A DNA stretch of 11,464 nucleotides from JBAZOY01 sp041648505 (lineage in GTDB: Bacteria; Desulfobacterota; Syntrophia; Syntrophales; CG2-30-49-12). Location: NCBI GenBank assembly GCA_041648505.1, contig JBAZOY010000070.1, positions 1-11,464 of the forward strand. Reading direction: 5' to 3'. Within the stretch, counting starts at the first letter, position 1. Each line of letters starts with the position of its first letter. Below are positions 1 to 8,337 of this stretch, piece by piece. The notes under the pieces were generated by a model. That model searched no databases. It was given only the letters and a program-made list of their open reading frames with translations, and was not told where the DNA came from. The position numbers were made by a program, and so were the translations under genes.

Positions 1-1338
1 AATCTGATCTTCAGAAGTAAGGTTGCATCTGCAACCCGCCAATATCTTGAAAACAACGGCTTTGTTGAAATTGAAACACCGTTCTTGACAAAGAGCACGC
101 CAGAGGGTGCCCGGGATTATCTCCTCCCGAGCCGTATCAGCAAAGGAATGTTCTATGCCCTTCCCCAGTCACCACAGCTTTTCAAGCAACTACTGATGAT
201 CTCCGGATTTGACAGGTATTACCAGATCGTCAGGTGTTTCCGGGATGAAGATCTCCGGGCAGACCGCCAACCGGAGTTCACCCAGATTGACCTGGAGATG
301 TCATTTATTGATGAGAACGATATCATCCAGTTCACAGAAGGATTAATCTTTCATCTTTTCAAAACCTGCCTGAACATGGACTTGGAGATACCATTTCCCC
401 AAATTTCCTATCATGATGCCGTCGGCCGGTATGGGAAGGACAATCCCGATATCCGGTTTGGCCTTGAATTGACGGATCTTACCGATATCCTGAAAAACAC
501 CGAATTTAAGCTGTTTCAGGAAGTTATAGCAAGGGGCGGTATTGTCAAGGCTCTAACGGTACAGGATAATAGACAACTATCCCGAAAAGATATTGATAAT
601 CTTAAGGACTACGTTGCGAACTATGGGGCAAAGGGACTTGCCTGGGCAAGGGTCAATCCGGAGGGATGGACTTCACCGATATTTAAGTTTCTCAAAGCTC
701 ACGAAGTGGAACAAATAAACAAGAAAACAACTGCAAAAGAGGGAGATCTGATCGTTTTTGTGGCCGGCTCCGAAAGTATTGTCCATGATGCCCTCGGAAA
801 CCTGAGGACTTATCTTGCCGGGAAACTCAATCTGATTGACCATGATCAATTTGCCTTTACCTGGGTTACCGATTTCCCCCTTTTTACATACAGTGAGACA
901 GAAAAGAGATACATATCAATGCATCACCCCTTTACCTCGCCGATCAAAGAAGATATTCCTTTTCTAGAAACCGATCCCGGCAGGGTCAGGGCGAGGGCCT
1001 ACGACCTCGTCCTTAACGGAACGGAAATAGGTGGTGGAAGTATCCGTATCCACTTGCCCGATCTTCAGGCTACCATATTCCGGCTTCTTGGACTCGCCGA
1101 AGAGGAGGTGAAAATGAGGTTCGGTTTTCTCCTCGAGGCCCTCAAATATGGAGCGCCTCCCCACGGCGGCATAGCATTCGGATTTGACAGATTGACTATG
1201 ATGATGACAGGTGTGGAATCCATAAGAGATGTCATCGCCTTTCCCAAGACTCAGAAAGCGGCATGCCTCCTTACCGAGGCGCCGTCAACGGTCAGTATAG
1301 AACAACTAATGGAACTCTCTTTAAAGGTCATTACTTAG
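1..1338 (+). CDS. aspS: Aspartyl-tRNA synthetase, C-terminal ~445 residues (5' end outside window)
   Basis: Charges tRNA-Asp with aspartate in the cytoplasm. The reading frame is open from base 1, so the gene enters from the left. By comparison with the roughly 590-residue bacterial enzyme, about 145 N-terminal residues are missing, mainly the OB-fold anticodon-binding domain. Visible are the ATP-site entry TPEGARDYLLPSR, the flipping-loop region LPQSPQLFKQLL, class II motif 2 (FRDEDLRADRQPEFTQ, near bases 238-285), the bacterial GAD insertion in the middle, and class II motif 3 (GGIAFGFDRL, 1165-1194) close to the C-terminus. The GAD insertion marks the bacterial rather than the archaeal/eukaryotic type. 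Whether it also charges tRNA-Asn cannot be judged, because the discriminating anticodon-binding region is absent. No clear terminator hairpin follows the stop. The gene is unrelated in function to the pilus operon downstream. Confidence 0.97.
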   Translation, partial: NLIFRSKVASATRQYLENNGFVEIETPFLTKSTPEGARDYLLPSRISKGMFYALPQSPQLFKQLLMISGFDRYYQIVRCFRDEDLRADRQPEFTQIDLEMSFIDENDIIQFTEGLIFHLFKTCLNMDLEIPFPQISYHDAVGRYGKDNPDIRFGLELTDLTDILKNTEFKLFQEVIARGGIVKALTVQDNRQLSRKDIDNLKDYVANYGAKGLAWARVNPEGWTSPIFKFLKAHEVEQINKKTTAKEGDLIVFVAGSESIVHDALGNLRTYLAGKLNLIDHDQFAFTWVTDFPLFTYSETEKRYISMHHPFTSPIKEDIPFLETDPGRVRARAYDLVLNGTEIGGGSIRIHLPDLQATIFRLLGLAEEEVKMRFGFLLEALKYGAPPHGGIAFGFDRLTMMMTGVESIRDVIAFPKTQKAACLLTEAPSTVSIEQLMELSLKVIT

Positions 1339-1412
1339 AAAATACATTTTCAGATTAAAATTGATATAAAAAGTTTACGGGGGAAATTAAATCGTAATAA
1401 ATTTTAAAATAC

Positions 1413-1441
1413 TTGAAAGCACAATAAATACAGCGTATATA
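1413..1441 (+). promoter_or_regulatory. Predicted sigma70-type promoter of the pilus/secretion operon
   Basis: In the 146-bp gap after aspS, TTGAAA (1413-1418) and TATATA (1436-1441) are exactly 17 bp apart. An AT-rich stretch lies just upstream (about 1383-1412) and could act as an UP element. Transcription would start near 1448, giving a leader of about 37 nt that carries the Shine-Dalgarno of the first gene. The rest of the gap holds no ORF and no convincing terminator for aspS, so read-through from aspS is also possible. Prediction from sequence only. Confidence 0.6.
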
Positions 1442-1484
1442 TAAACGTAGTCTTCCCCCTACAGAGTAGAGAGCAGGAGGAAAT

Positions 1485-2846
1485 TTGGACAGACAGGTAG
1501 CAATAAGCTTTGAAGACAACGTAATTAAAGTCGTCTTCGCATCATCGAGAAAGGGGAAAACTGTTGTCCAAAGAACACTCTTTCTCAAAGATGAGGAATT
1601 TGATTCTTTCCTGAAAACCACCAGATTGTCCAACCTCACTGTTATCTGTCATTTTCAAAGATTTTACAGTAACATTGTCTCAGCCCCACCCGCCAAGCCG
1701 GCGTATCTCAAAAAAATCGTCGAGGCCGAAATAAAGAAAAGCTTTCCGGAACTCGGTAGCTTTTCTTTATTTTACGCTGTTCTTAAAGAAAAAACAGCCG
1801 AAGAAAAAGGATTGAAGAGCGTGTTTTACTTCGCTATAGCTAATAGTGAATTATATGAAATTATCGAACGATTCAACAGGCACGGACAGACGGTTAAGTA
1901 TATGTATCCTGATATACTGCCGCTTTCGAAACTTATCCGGTCTTCGGACGAACTCAGCAAAAAAACCGTTCTCTGTATTGCGACATCAGAAACGGAAAAA
2001 CCCCTGTTTCTCTTAAAGAACGGGCAGCTCCGTTTTATCAGAATCATTAAATCTTCTGGAAAGGATATTGATGATATTGACGTTGAAAATATTAATATGA
2101 CTGTAAGCTACTGCACACAGGTATTAAAACTGAATCCGGAGCAAATTCTTCTGATGAATGTCCCGGAACGGGAAGAAACAGATCCTTTACAAACAATTGT
2201 TCCAGTAGTCACAATAAGCTATCCTTCAAACGTCCTGGCCTCTCAAGAAACACTCAGAAACTTTATTACACCTCTGTCTTCAATTATCTTTAACCATGAT
2301 CTAAAAAACGATAATCTCCTCCCCTCAAAGTACCGGACGCTGCACCTCCAGAAACGTATGGCCGCTTATTCCACAGTTCTTTTTCTATTGTTTTCCTTCA
2401 TCGGCCTGGGCTATCTCCTGATGAATCTGAGAGAAATTTCAATACTGAAAAAAAACATTAATTCACTAAGAAAGGACGTTACAGAAATAGAATCTATAGT
2501 CCCCGCTTATGAAAAAGATTCCGAAAAGCTACAGCAGTTAACACCTTTAATTAACTTGATCAATGAAGCCCATTCAATTCCTGACATCCCAAAGACATTG
2601 GCTGCTTTAAAATTTCTGCCCCTGGAAAATACGAATATCCAGAACATTCAAATAAATAACAAGAAAGATTCACTGCAAATTCAAATTGCGGGGAGTATTA
2701 ACGCGAAGAACTTTGGTGATATGCATAAAATCTTCCAGGAGCTTGTAAAGAGTTTCGGTCAGATGCCTGGTACGGCTGTTACTTCAAAAAGCATCGATAT
2801 AAGAAATAATAAGTTCCAGATTGATATTGAAAGCAAGATACTGTGA
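1485..2846 (+). CDS. Fused PilM/PilN-like (MshI/GspL-like) inner-membrane assembly protein
   Basis: A 453-residue protein combining a cytoplasmic PilM-like (actin-fold) part with a PilN-like membrane part. Residues 1-290 are the cytoplasmic region. One transmembrane helix lies at about 292-315 (MAAYSTVLFLLFSFIGLGYL), followed by a coiled coil (about 316-355) and a periplasmic ferredoxin-like tail. This is the GspL layout. In the family such proteins couple the cytoplasmic ATPase to the periplasmic PilO/PilP-like partners and the secretin. The phosphate-binding motif of PilM (DIGSSSIK type) reads SFEDNVIK here, so nucleotide binding is doubtful. Translation starts at TTG 1485, supported by AGGAGG (1475-1480) 4 nt upstream and by the absence of a nearby in-frame ATG. 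It is the first gene of the operon. The architecture is clear; the choice between MshI, PilM-N and GspL naming is not. Confidence 0.82.
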   Translation: MDRQVAISFEDNVIKVVFASSRKGKTVVQRTLFLKDEEFDSFLKTTRLSNLTVICHFQRFYSNIVSAPPAKPAYLKKIVEAEIKKSFPELGSFSLFYAVLKEKTAEEKGLKSVFYFAIANSELYEIIERFNRHGQTVKYMYPDILPLSKLIRSSDELSKKTVLCIATSETEKPLFLLKNGQLRFIRIIKSSGKDIDDIDVENINMTVSYCTQVLKLNPEQILLMNVPEREETDPLQTIVPVVTISYPSNVLASQETLRNFITPLSSIIFNHDLKNDNLLPSKYRTLHLQKRMAAYSTVLFLLFSFIGLGYLLMNLREISILKKNINSLRKDVTEIESIVPAYEKDSEKLQQLTPLINLINEAHSIPDIPKTLAALKFLPLENTNIQNIQINNKKDSLQIQIAGSINAKNFGDMHKIFQELVKSFGQMPGTAVTSKSIDIRNNKFQIDIESKIL

Positions 2847-2855
2847 GTCATATCC

Positions 2856-3386
2856 ATGGATAAGAAACTGAAAAAAAATTTATTTTATTATGCAGCCTCT
2901 GCACTGTGTGCTGTGATAATTATTTCCGGCACGTTACTTTCAGGCAAATATGTTACAAGTCTCTCAGATAAATTAAATCAATTCCAGACCCTCAGGATAA
3001 ACAGCATCAAGATGAAGGTCGCGACCCAAAATATGAGGACAACCTCGCGGAGCGTCCTGTCAATAATTTCTCCCTATCTCAAGCAAGAAGAGATGGAAGG
3101 CGCTATCCTCACGACTATTGACTCAATAAAGGCCAATATGAAAGATCCGGACATTACGGTTTCAGATTTTAAAAAGAGCAGCAATGAAATTGTGCTGCCT
3201 CTAACCATATCCGGTCAGATTCATGACTATACATCCTTTGTTAACCATATCGGATACTTGCAATCATTGTTCTCACCATTTTTTTTCATCGATACTATTT
3301 CCATATCAAAATCGTCGGATGAAAAGAAAGATGATGTTTGTTTTGTAATAAACGGCCTCTTAAAAACGCAATCTCTCGGTACTTAG
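2856..3386 (+). CDS. PilO/MshJ/GspM-like periplasmic alignment protein
   Basis: A 176-residue protein with a short basic cytoplasmic start (MDKKLKKN), a single transmembrane helix at about 9-30, a short coiled-coil-like stretch, and a periplasmic domain of the size expected for a PilO/GspM ferredoxin-like fold. PilO-type proteins pair with PilN-type proteins in the inner membrane and hold the secretin-linked lipoprotein or PilP-like partner in register. Sequence similarity in this family is weak, so the assignment rests mainly on topology, length and position between the PilM/N-like and PilP-like genes. It begins 9 bp after the preceding stop, consistent with one transcript; no strong Shine-Dalgarno is visible, suggesting translational coupling. 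Confidence 0.75.
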   Translation: MDKKLKKNLFYYAASALCAVIIISGTLLSGKYVTSLSDKLNQFQTLRINSIKMKVATQNMRTTSRSVLSIISPYLKQEEMEGAILTTIDSIKANMKDPDITVSDFKKSSNEIVLPLTISGQIHDYTSFVNHIGYLQSLFSPFFFIDTISISKSSDEKKDDVCFVINGLLKTQSLGT

Positions 3387-3395
3387 GATCGAATC

Positions 3396-3848
3396 ATGAA
3401 CAATGATACGAAAATCTTTATCCTCTTAATATCAATCCCTCTTGCAGCCGTTTTATTGATCTTTTTTATTTCAACGGTGAAGTTTGAACCGGCACTTTCT
3501 CCCGTAGAAAGTAAAATCTTAAGCTTCAACCAAGAAAACATTCCCAATATCGTTGAACGGAAACCCATAACCATAAACCATATCAGGAGTCCGATCAGCA
3601 TTACTATCGCTAAAACACCGGCTTCGGACTATCCAAAAACATCTCTTGTAGAAATGGCACCCCCTCCCGTGGTAACAGAAAAAAGAGTGTCGTTTATACT
3701 TGTGAACCAGGACAGAAAAATTGCGATCATTGACGGCAAGCTTGTTAGTGAAGGGGACGTCATTAATCGTCAGAAAATTAAGAAAATTGAAAAAAACAGG
3801 GTACTATTAAAAGACAAGGGAGACGAAACATGGCTGACCTTAGAATAA
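3396..3848 (+). CDS. PilP/MshK/GspC-like secretin-contact protein
   Basis: A 150-residue protein with one N-terminal transmembrane helix (about 6-27), a low-complexity proline-containing linker, and a C-terminal domain (about 97-150) reading FILVNQDRKIAIIDGKLVSE followed by GDVI and a KIEKNRVLL strand. That pattern is typical of the GspC homology-region/PilP beta domain, where a residue line of the form 'I-DGK-V-EGD-I' is common. Family members reach across the periplasm and bind the N-domains of the secretin. Unlike PilP it has no lipobox, so it is anchored by a helix, as in GspC. It starts 9 bp after the PilO-like gene and its last 19 bp overlap the start of the secretin gene, which strongly supports a functional pair. 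Confidence 0.72.
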   Translation: MNNDTKIFILLISIPLAAVLLIFFISTVKFEPALSPVESKILSFNQENIPNIVERKPITINHIRSPISITIAKTPASDYPKTSLVEMAPPPVVTEKRVSFILVNQDRKIAIIDGKLVSEGDVINRQKIKKIEKNRVLLKDKGDETWLTLE

Positions 3849-5389
3849 GGAAACATTCGCCGGTGAAAACCGGTCATTTTACATATAAACTCCTTCTATG
3901 TACCATTCTGGGCATTTTGTTCATCTCTTGTGCCTCCGTCGACATAAAAAGGGAAATACAAATACCTAAAGAAGAAGTAACATCAGAGCAGACTCCGCCA
4001 GAACCAATACCTATACCTGATCTTGTTCCTGTTCACGAAGATGTTTCGCCTTTAAAAACGAAAATTGTTGACATCTCTGCAAGAAATACTCCCTTAAGAG
4101 ATGTTCTTTTTATCATATCGGAGGCCACGGATCTTAATATGATCATGGAGAACGAGATAAACCCCGAACTTTTAATTACACTAAATTTGAAAAATGTTAC
4201 CGCTGAAGATGCTTTAAACAGGGTCTGTTCCGTTGCCGATTATTTTTACACTGTAAAAGACAATATGCTGTCTATAAAGGCGACATCCACAAAAATATAT
4301 GAACTGGGATATCCCGCAGTAGTACAAACCTATAATACAGACCTCGGCGGCGATATGCTCGGTGGCGCAACATTGGGAACAGGGGGAAGCTCTAATGTCA
4401 AGGGCAACATTACTCAAAAAACAGAGACTGATAAATCTGCCTATAACTTTTGGGATGTCATTGAAAAAGCCCTCGAAAAAATTATAAACGCTTCGCCAGT
4501 ACCATCGTCCGCTGCACGTCAGAGCTTTACGGTCAACAGGCTGACGGGAACTATTATTGTTACAGCAACGAAAAAGACCCTCGAAAATATCGACACTTAT
4601 ATCAATACAATCAAAAAAATCATTAACCGACAGGTTCTTGTGGAAGCAAAGATAATTGAAGTCAATCTGTCCGACGGTCTTCAATTCGGCATTGACTGGA
4701 ATTATGTGTTACATTCGCGGGAGGGACGTAGTGAAACTTTCGCGACGGGACAATTTGCCGATGTAGTCACCCCCACCGCTCCCAACTTCAGCATTACAAC
4801 AGTAGCATCTGATTTCACTTCTCTTCTTCGCGCGATCCAAACTCAGGGAGAAACGAGAATCCTGTCCAACCCCCGGATAAGTATCATGAACGGACAGACA
4901 TCAATCTTGAGCGTAGGGCAGAATACCAATTTTATTTCAAAAATAGAAACAACAACCACAACTGGAACCACCCCCGTTACAACATTTACGATAACCACAA
5001 ACAGCCTGCTTTCCGGAATTATGATCGGCATTGTTCCATTCATCAGCGAGAACGGCGATGTATCCCTGACCATTACCCCCATCACTTCAGACCTAACCAA
5101 ACTTGATGAACGAAAGATCGGGACACCGGATAGTTCGGGAAATTATCCTTTTCTCATCCAACTGCCCACAACCGCTCTCCGGCAGTTGAGTACCACCGTA
5201 AAAGTCAAAAACAGACAAATGGTCATCATCGGAGGCTTGATCTCCGAGAAGGAACTGATAGAAAACAGCAAAGTTCCGTGGCTCGGCGACATCCCCGGTT
5301 TGGGTTACTTATTTAAAAGTAAGACCAAAAAGGTTACGAAATCCGAGCTTGTCGTATTAATTCAACCCGTGATCATATCCACCAGATAA
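3830..5389 (+). CDS. mshL: MshL-like outer-membrane secretin (lipoprotein)
   Basis: Forms the multimeric outer-membrane channel through which the pilus or substrate passes. The 519-residue precursor has a lipoprotein signal with cysteine 34 in LFISC (the -3 residue is Phe, slightly unusual), a proline-rich linker (45-75), an STN/N0-type domain (about 77-152), a glycine-rich loop (171-188), a secretin N-type domain (about 230-266) and the C-terminal secretin barrel (about 267-517). The secretin signature is plain: VPWLGDIPGLGYLFKS at 482-497, then a SELVVLIQPVII strand. A threonine-rich segment (373-390) falls in the gate-hairpin region. The ATG at 3830 has AAGGGAG (3816-3822) 7 nt upstream and overlaps the preceding gene by 19 bp. 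Short N-domains plus the ExeA-type and TPR neighbours favour MshL over GspD or PilQ, though all three are homologous. Confidence 0.93.
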   Translation: MADLRIRKHSPVKTGHFTYKLLLCTILGILFISCASVDIKREIQIPKEEVTSEQTPPEPIPIPDLVPVHEDVSPLKTKIVDISARNTPLRDVLFIISEATDLNMIMENEINPELLITLNLKNVTAEDALNRVCSVADYFYTVKDNMLSIKATSTKIYELGYPAVVQTYNTDLGGDMLGGATLGTGGSSNVKGNITQKTETDKSAYNFWDVIEKALEKIINASPVPSSAARQSFTVNRLTGTIIVTATKKTLENIDTYINTIKKIINRQVLVEAKIIEVNLSDGLQFGIDWNYVLHSREGRSETFATGQFADVVTPTAPNFSITTVASDFTSLLRAIQTQGETRILSNPRISIMNGQTSILSVGQNTNFISKIETTTTTGTTPVTTFTITTNSLLSGIMIGIVPFISENGDVSLTITPITSDLTKLDERKIGTPDSSGNYPFLIQLPTTALRQLSTTVKVKNRQMVIIGGLISEKELIENSKVPWLGDIPGLGYLFKSKTKKVTKSELVVLIQPVIISTR

Positions 5390-5422
5390 GGTTCAAAAAT
5401 AATTACGCAGTGGCGACCTGCA

Positions 5423-5441
5423 TAAAATACGGCATATTTTA
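5423..5441. repeat. Perfect 7-bp inverted repeat between secretin and ATPase genes
   Basis: TAAAATA (5423-5429) and TATTTTA (5435-5441) are perfect inverted copies around CGGCA. They lie in the only sizeable internal gap of the operon (5390-5470). The stem is all A/T and is not followed by a U-tract, so it is not a standard terminator. It could be an operator, an mRNA-processing hairpin, or chance in AT-rich DNA. Confidence 0.4.
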
Positions 5442-5470
5442 GTGGATTGTCTGAAAGGACCCGGAACACT

Positions 5471-7117
5471 ATGGCGACATTTAAGATCGGCGAAATCCTT
5501 CAATCAAAGGCCCTTATAAATGATAAACATATACAGATCGTTCTTGTCCAGCAAAAAATCACCGGCGAGCTTTTCGGAGACGTCGTCGTTAAGCTTGGTT
5601 TCGTCTCTTCGAAGGAACTTGGACAAGCCCTAGCTGAACAGGTTGGGATGGAATATATTGATCTGAGCCAGCACCACATTTCCGAAGAAGCTTTGAAACT
5701 TATTCCAAAAGAGGTAGCGGAAAGCACGGGCTTCATCCCCATAGAAGTCGTAGATGGAAGACTGAGCATAGGGATCACAAACCCTAGCAATATCATTGCC
5801 GTTGATAAAGTCACATCTCTTACGAAGGTACAACCAAAACTGTACATGGTTGACCCTGACGGCTTCCGTGAATCCCTTGAAAAGGGTTATTTCTTCCTTG
5901 AAAATCCAATTCACCAAAACATAGGAAAGATCATTAAAGAAATCAAAGAAACAAGAACAGCCGGCGGTTCTACCGTAACCTCCCTGACGGATCTTATGTT
6001 CATGGACGGAATTCGTAAAAATGCCACAGATATACACATTAACCCCGCTTCAGACATGATCCATGTTTTTTATAGAATTGACGGGGTATTAAATTATGGT
6101 CACGGCCTCCCCAAAATAGCTCACGCCGGGATCGCATCAAGGATTAAAATTCTTGCAAAACTTGATATAGCCGAAACACGACTTCCACAGGACGGCTCCT
6201 TCACCTATGAATTTTTAAGAAAAAATTATGATATCCGTGTGTCAACCATTCCTACCATATACGGGGAAAATATAGTTATGAGAATTCTTGCCGGCACCGG
6301 TTCTCTCCTGAGGCTTGAAAAGTTAGGCTTCGACAAACATTCCGCGAAGAATATCAAGGAATTATTCCAAAAACCGCATGGAATTATACTGATCGCCGGT
6401 CCGACAGGTTCCGGCAAAACAACGACGCTATACGCCGCTTTGAGGGAGATAAATATCCTTGAAAGGAATGTGCTTACCGTCGAAGACCCCGTTGAATACA
6501 AACTTAGTATGGTCAAGCAGAGCCAGGTCAACGAGAAGACCGGTTATAGTTTTGCCTTCGCAGCAAGAAATTTCATGAGGCAGGACCCGGACGTCATGCT
6601 CATCGGAGAAATCAGGGATGAAGAGACAGCACAAATAGCCGTACGAACATCTATTACGGGCCACCTTGTTCTTTCTACCATTCACGCAAACGACGCAGTA
6701 ACTTCCATCCCAAGGCTGATAGACATGAAGGTGGACAAGTTTCTGGTATCATCATCACTGCTTGCCATTATTGCCCAGAGACTGGTAAGAAAGATCTGCT
6801 CCGGATGTAAAAAAGAGTATCCCCTCAATGATAACGAACAAAAACTTTTTCATGACTACGGCATACCGCCCGGAAAGATCTTTAAGGGAGAGGGATGCAG
6901 CAAGTGCAATGGCACTGGTTTCTCCGGTAGATCGGTTTTAGGAGAGGTCTTAATCATCGACGATGAGCTGAGAGAATTGATTTTTTCCGATGTTCCCATA
7001 ACGGCAATACAATCGGCAGCGGTTAAAAAAGGTATGATAACGTTGAAAGAGGATGGTTTAAGAAAAGTAGCCAGCGGTATAACGTCACTTGATGAATTGC
7101 TCAGGGTAGTCGGATGA
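5471..7117 (+). CDS. mshE: MshE/PilB/GspE-like pilus assembly ATPase
   Basis: Cytoplasmic hexameric ATPase that powers pilus or pseudopilus polymerisation; 548 residues. The N-terminal MshEN/T2SSE_N region carries two 24-residue repeats (5-28 and 34-57). The catalytic part shows Walker A GPTGSGKTT (310-318), the Asp box VEDPVEY, Walker B within DPDVMLIGEIRDEETA (372-387), the His box GHLVLSTIHAND, and a four-cysteine zinc site, CSGC (443-446) with CSKC (476-479). The zinc site marks an assembly (GspE/PilB/MshE) rather than a retraction (PilT) ATPase. I chose ATG 5471, with AAAGGA (5454-5459) upstream, over an in-frame TTG at 5447 that lacks a ribosome site; family members begin close to the first 'xIG' motif. 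The repeats are degenerate relative to the cyclic-di-GMP consensus. The last 4 bp overlap the platform-protein gene. Confidence 0.95.
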   Translation: MATFKIGEILQSKALINDKHIQIVLVQQKITGELFGDVVVKLGFVSSKELGQALAEQVGMEYIDLSQHHISEEALKLIPKEVAESTGFIPIEVVDGRLSIGITNPSNIIAVDKVTSLTKVQPKLYMVDPDGFRESLEKGYFFLENPIHQNIGKIIKEIKETRTAGGSTVTSLTDLMFMDGIRKNATDIHINPASDMIHVFYRIDGVLNYGHGLPKIAHAGIASRIKILAKLDIAETRLPQDGSFTYEFLRKNYDIRVSTIPTIYGENIVMRILAGTGSLLRLEKLGFDKHSAKNIKELFQKPHGIILIAGPTGSGKTTTLYAALREINILERNVLTVEDPVEYKLSMVKQSQVNEKTGYSFAFAARNFMRQDPDVMLIGEIRDEETAQIAVRTSITGHLVLSTIHANDAVTSIPRLIDMKVDKFLVSSSLLAIIAQRLVRKICSGCKKEYPLNDNEQKLFHDYGIPPGKIFKGEGCSKCNGTGFSGRSVLGEVLIIDDELRELIFSDVPITAIQSAAVKKGMITLKEDGLRKVASGITSLDELLRVVG

Positions 7118-8331
7118 ACAATTATTACTACAAGGCGGTAGATGTAAATGGTGTCCTGAACAGAGGCACGATGGAGGCCATTAATCCTGTATCCGCTCAT
7201 GAAAATCTCACGGCAAAGGGTTTATTTGTTCTCCAGGTAAAAGAATCCGGCAAGATCTTGAAAAAACTCAGGGAGAAATATGCCACTCTGGGCGTAAAAA
7301 GGAAGGAAGTCATAGAATTTTCATTAAATTTAGCCATTATGCTCCGGGCCGGTGTCCCCATCATCACCGCCTTAGAAGACATCACAAACATCACGACCAA
7401 TGGTCATCTGAAATCGGCATTAAGCGACATTAAAAAAAATATCCAGATGGGCACTAAATTTTCAAGTGCCCTGGATTCTTACAAAACAATATTCCCTGAT
7501 GTTCTAATCAGGCTTGTAACGGTCGGCGAAGAAACGGGGCGGCTTGATATCAGCCTCTCAGAGATTGCAGGTCATCTTCAGAAAATGGAGGATCTCAGTT
7601 CCACGGTAAAGCGAGCCCTTATCTATCCTGCTTTCTCACTGATTACCACAGGCGCCGCTTTTGTGTTCTGGGTTGCCTACGTCTTGCCGAAAATCATGCA
7701 GGTTATTATTGACATGAAAGTCCCAATGCCTTTGCTCACGAAGATTCTTTTTGAATTTAGCAAGTTTGCTGAAAATTTCTGGTATATTTTCATCGTCTTT
7801 CCCATAATGATTTTTATTACTATACAGATAATCAAATTGAGACCTTCAACAAAATATCACTGGGATTTTATAAAAATCAAACTACCCATCGTAAGGCTGG
7901 TGCTTTACAATAAGCTGCTTGCCCTTCTGTCTGAACAACTGCGATTGCTGATTTCGGCAGGGATCACGATAGATCGTTCTTTTGATATAGCTGCTGATGT
8001 GGTGGGGAATGAAGTCTTCAAACGGGCGATACTGGAATCAGAGAGAGACATCACTGCTGGAATCACGGTGTTTGATGCAGTGAGCGCCCACAAAATATTT
8101 CCCCCTCTGTTCACCAGGATGGTTGCCATCGGGGAGTCGAGCGGTAACCTTGACCAACAGTTCAACTTTCTCGCCGAATATTACTACAAAATAGTTGACG
8201 ACGCCTCTGAAAAACTGGGGAAAATGATTGAGCCCATCCTCTTGATATTTTTAGGTCTTCTAATGGGGCTCATCGTCGCAGGTGTATTATTGCCCATGTA
8301 CGATGTTTTTTCAAAATTAGGGACGACCTGA
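7114..8331 (+). CDS. mshG: MshG/PilC/GspF-like inner-membrane platform protein
   Basis: Polytopic inner-membrane platform on which the assembly ATPase acts to extrude pilin subunits; 405 residues, the family's usual length. The two repeated GspF domains are visible at about 64-190 and 265-392, each with a matching signature (GEETGRLD at 138-145, GESSGNLD at 340-347). Transmembrane helices fall at about 170-195, 220-242 and 371-396. The first 60 residues (YYYKAVDVNGVLNRGTMEA) are the typical N-terminal tail that contacts the ATPase. The start codon overlaps the ATPase stop as ATGA (7114-7117), indicating translational coupling and a stoichiometric pair. GspF, PilC and MshG cannot be separated by motif alone; the MSHA assignment comes from the surrounding genes. 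Confidence 0.94.
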   Translation: MNNYYYKAVDVNGVLNRGTMEAINPVSAHENLTAKGLFVLQVKESGKILKKLREKYATLGVKRKEVIEFSLNLAIMLRAGVPIITALEDITNITTNGHLKSALSDIKKNIQMGTKFSSALDSYKTIFPDVLIRLVTVGEETGRLDISLSEIAGHLQKMEDLSSTVKRALIYPAFSLITTGAAFVFWVAYVLPKIMQVIIDMKVPMPLLTKILFEFSKFAENFWYIFIVFPIMIFITIQIIKLRPSTKYHWDFIKIKLPIVRLVLYNKLLALLSEQLRLLISAGITIDRSFDIAADVVGNEVFKRAILESERDITAGITVFDAVSAHKIFPPLFTRMVAIGESSGNLDQQFNFLAEYYYKIVDDASEKLGKMIEPILLIFLGLLMGLIVAGVLLPMYDVFSKLGTT

Positions 8332-8337
8332 TTAAAC

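Noticed and set aside
1378..1459. GGGGGAA and TTCCCCC, complementary and about 66 nt apart after aspS
   Set aside because: The loop is too long and there is no U-tract, and the predicted operon promoter lies between the arms, so a terminator is unlikely.
4214..4684. 156-codon open frame on the minus strand inside the secretin gene
   Set aside because: It is wholly antisense to a clearly recognised secretin, has no recognisable domain and no ribosome site that I can support.
4948..5003. ACA/ACC-rich stretch resembling a short repeat
   Set aside because: It is in frame and encodes the threonine-rich part of the secretin; composition, not a DNA repeat array.
5411..5424. TGGC...TGCA resembling a sigma54 promoter upstream of the ATPase gene
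   Set aside because: Only 6 bp separate the GG and GC elements, while sigma54 sites need 10.
5447..5470. In-frame TTG giving an 8-residue longer assembly ATPase
   Set aside because: No ribosome-binding site precedes it, whereas ATG 5471 has AAAGGA upstream and matches where the family's first motif normally begins.
5630..6037. 135-codon minus-strand open frame inside the ATPase gene
   Set aside because: Antisense to conserved ATPase coding sequence, without recognisable motifs.
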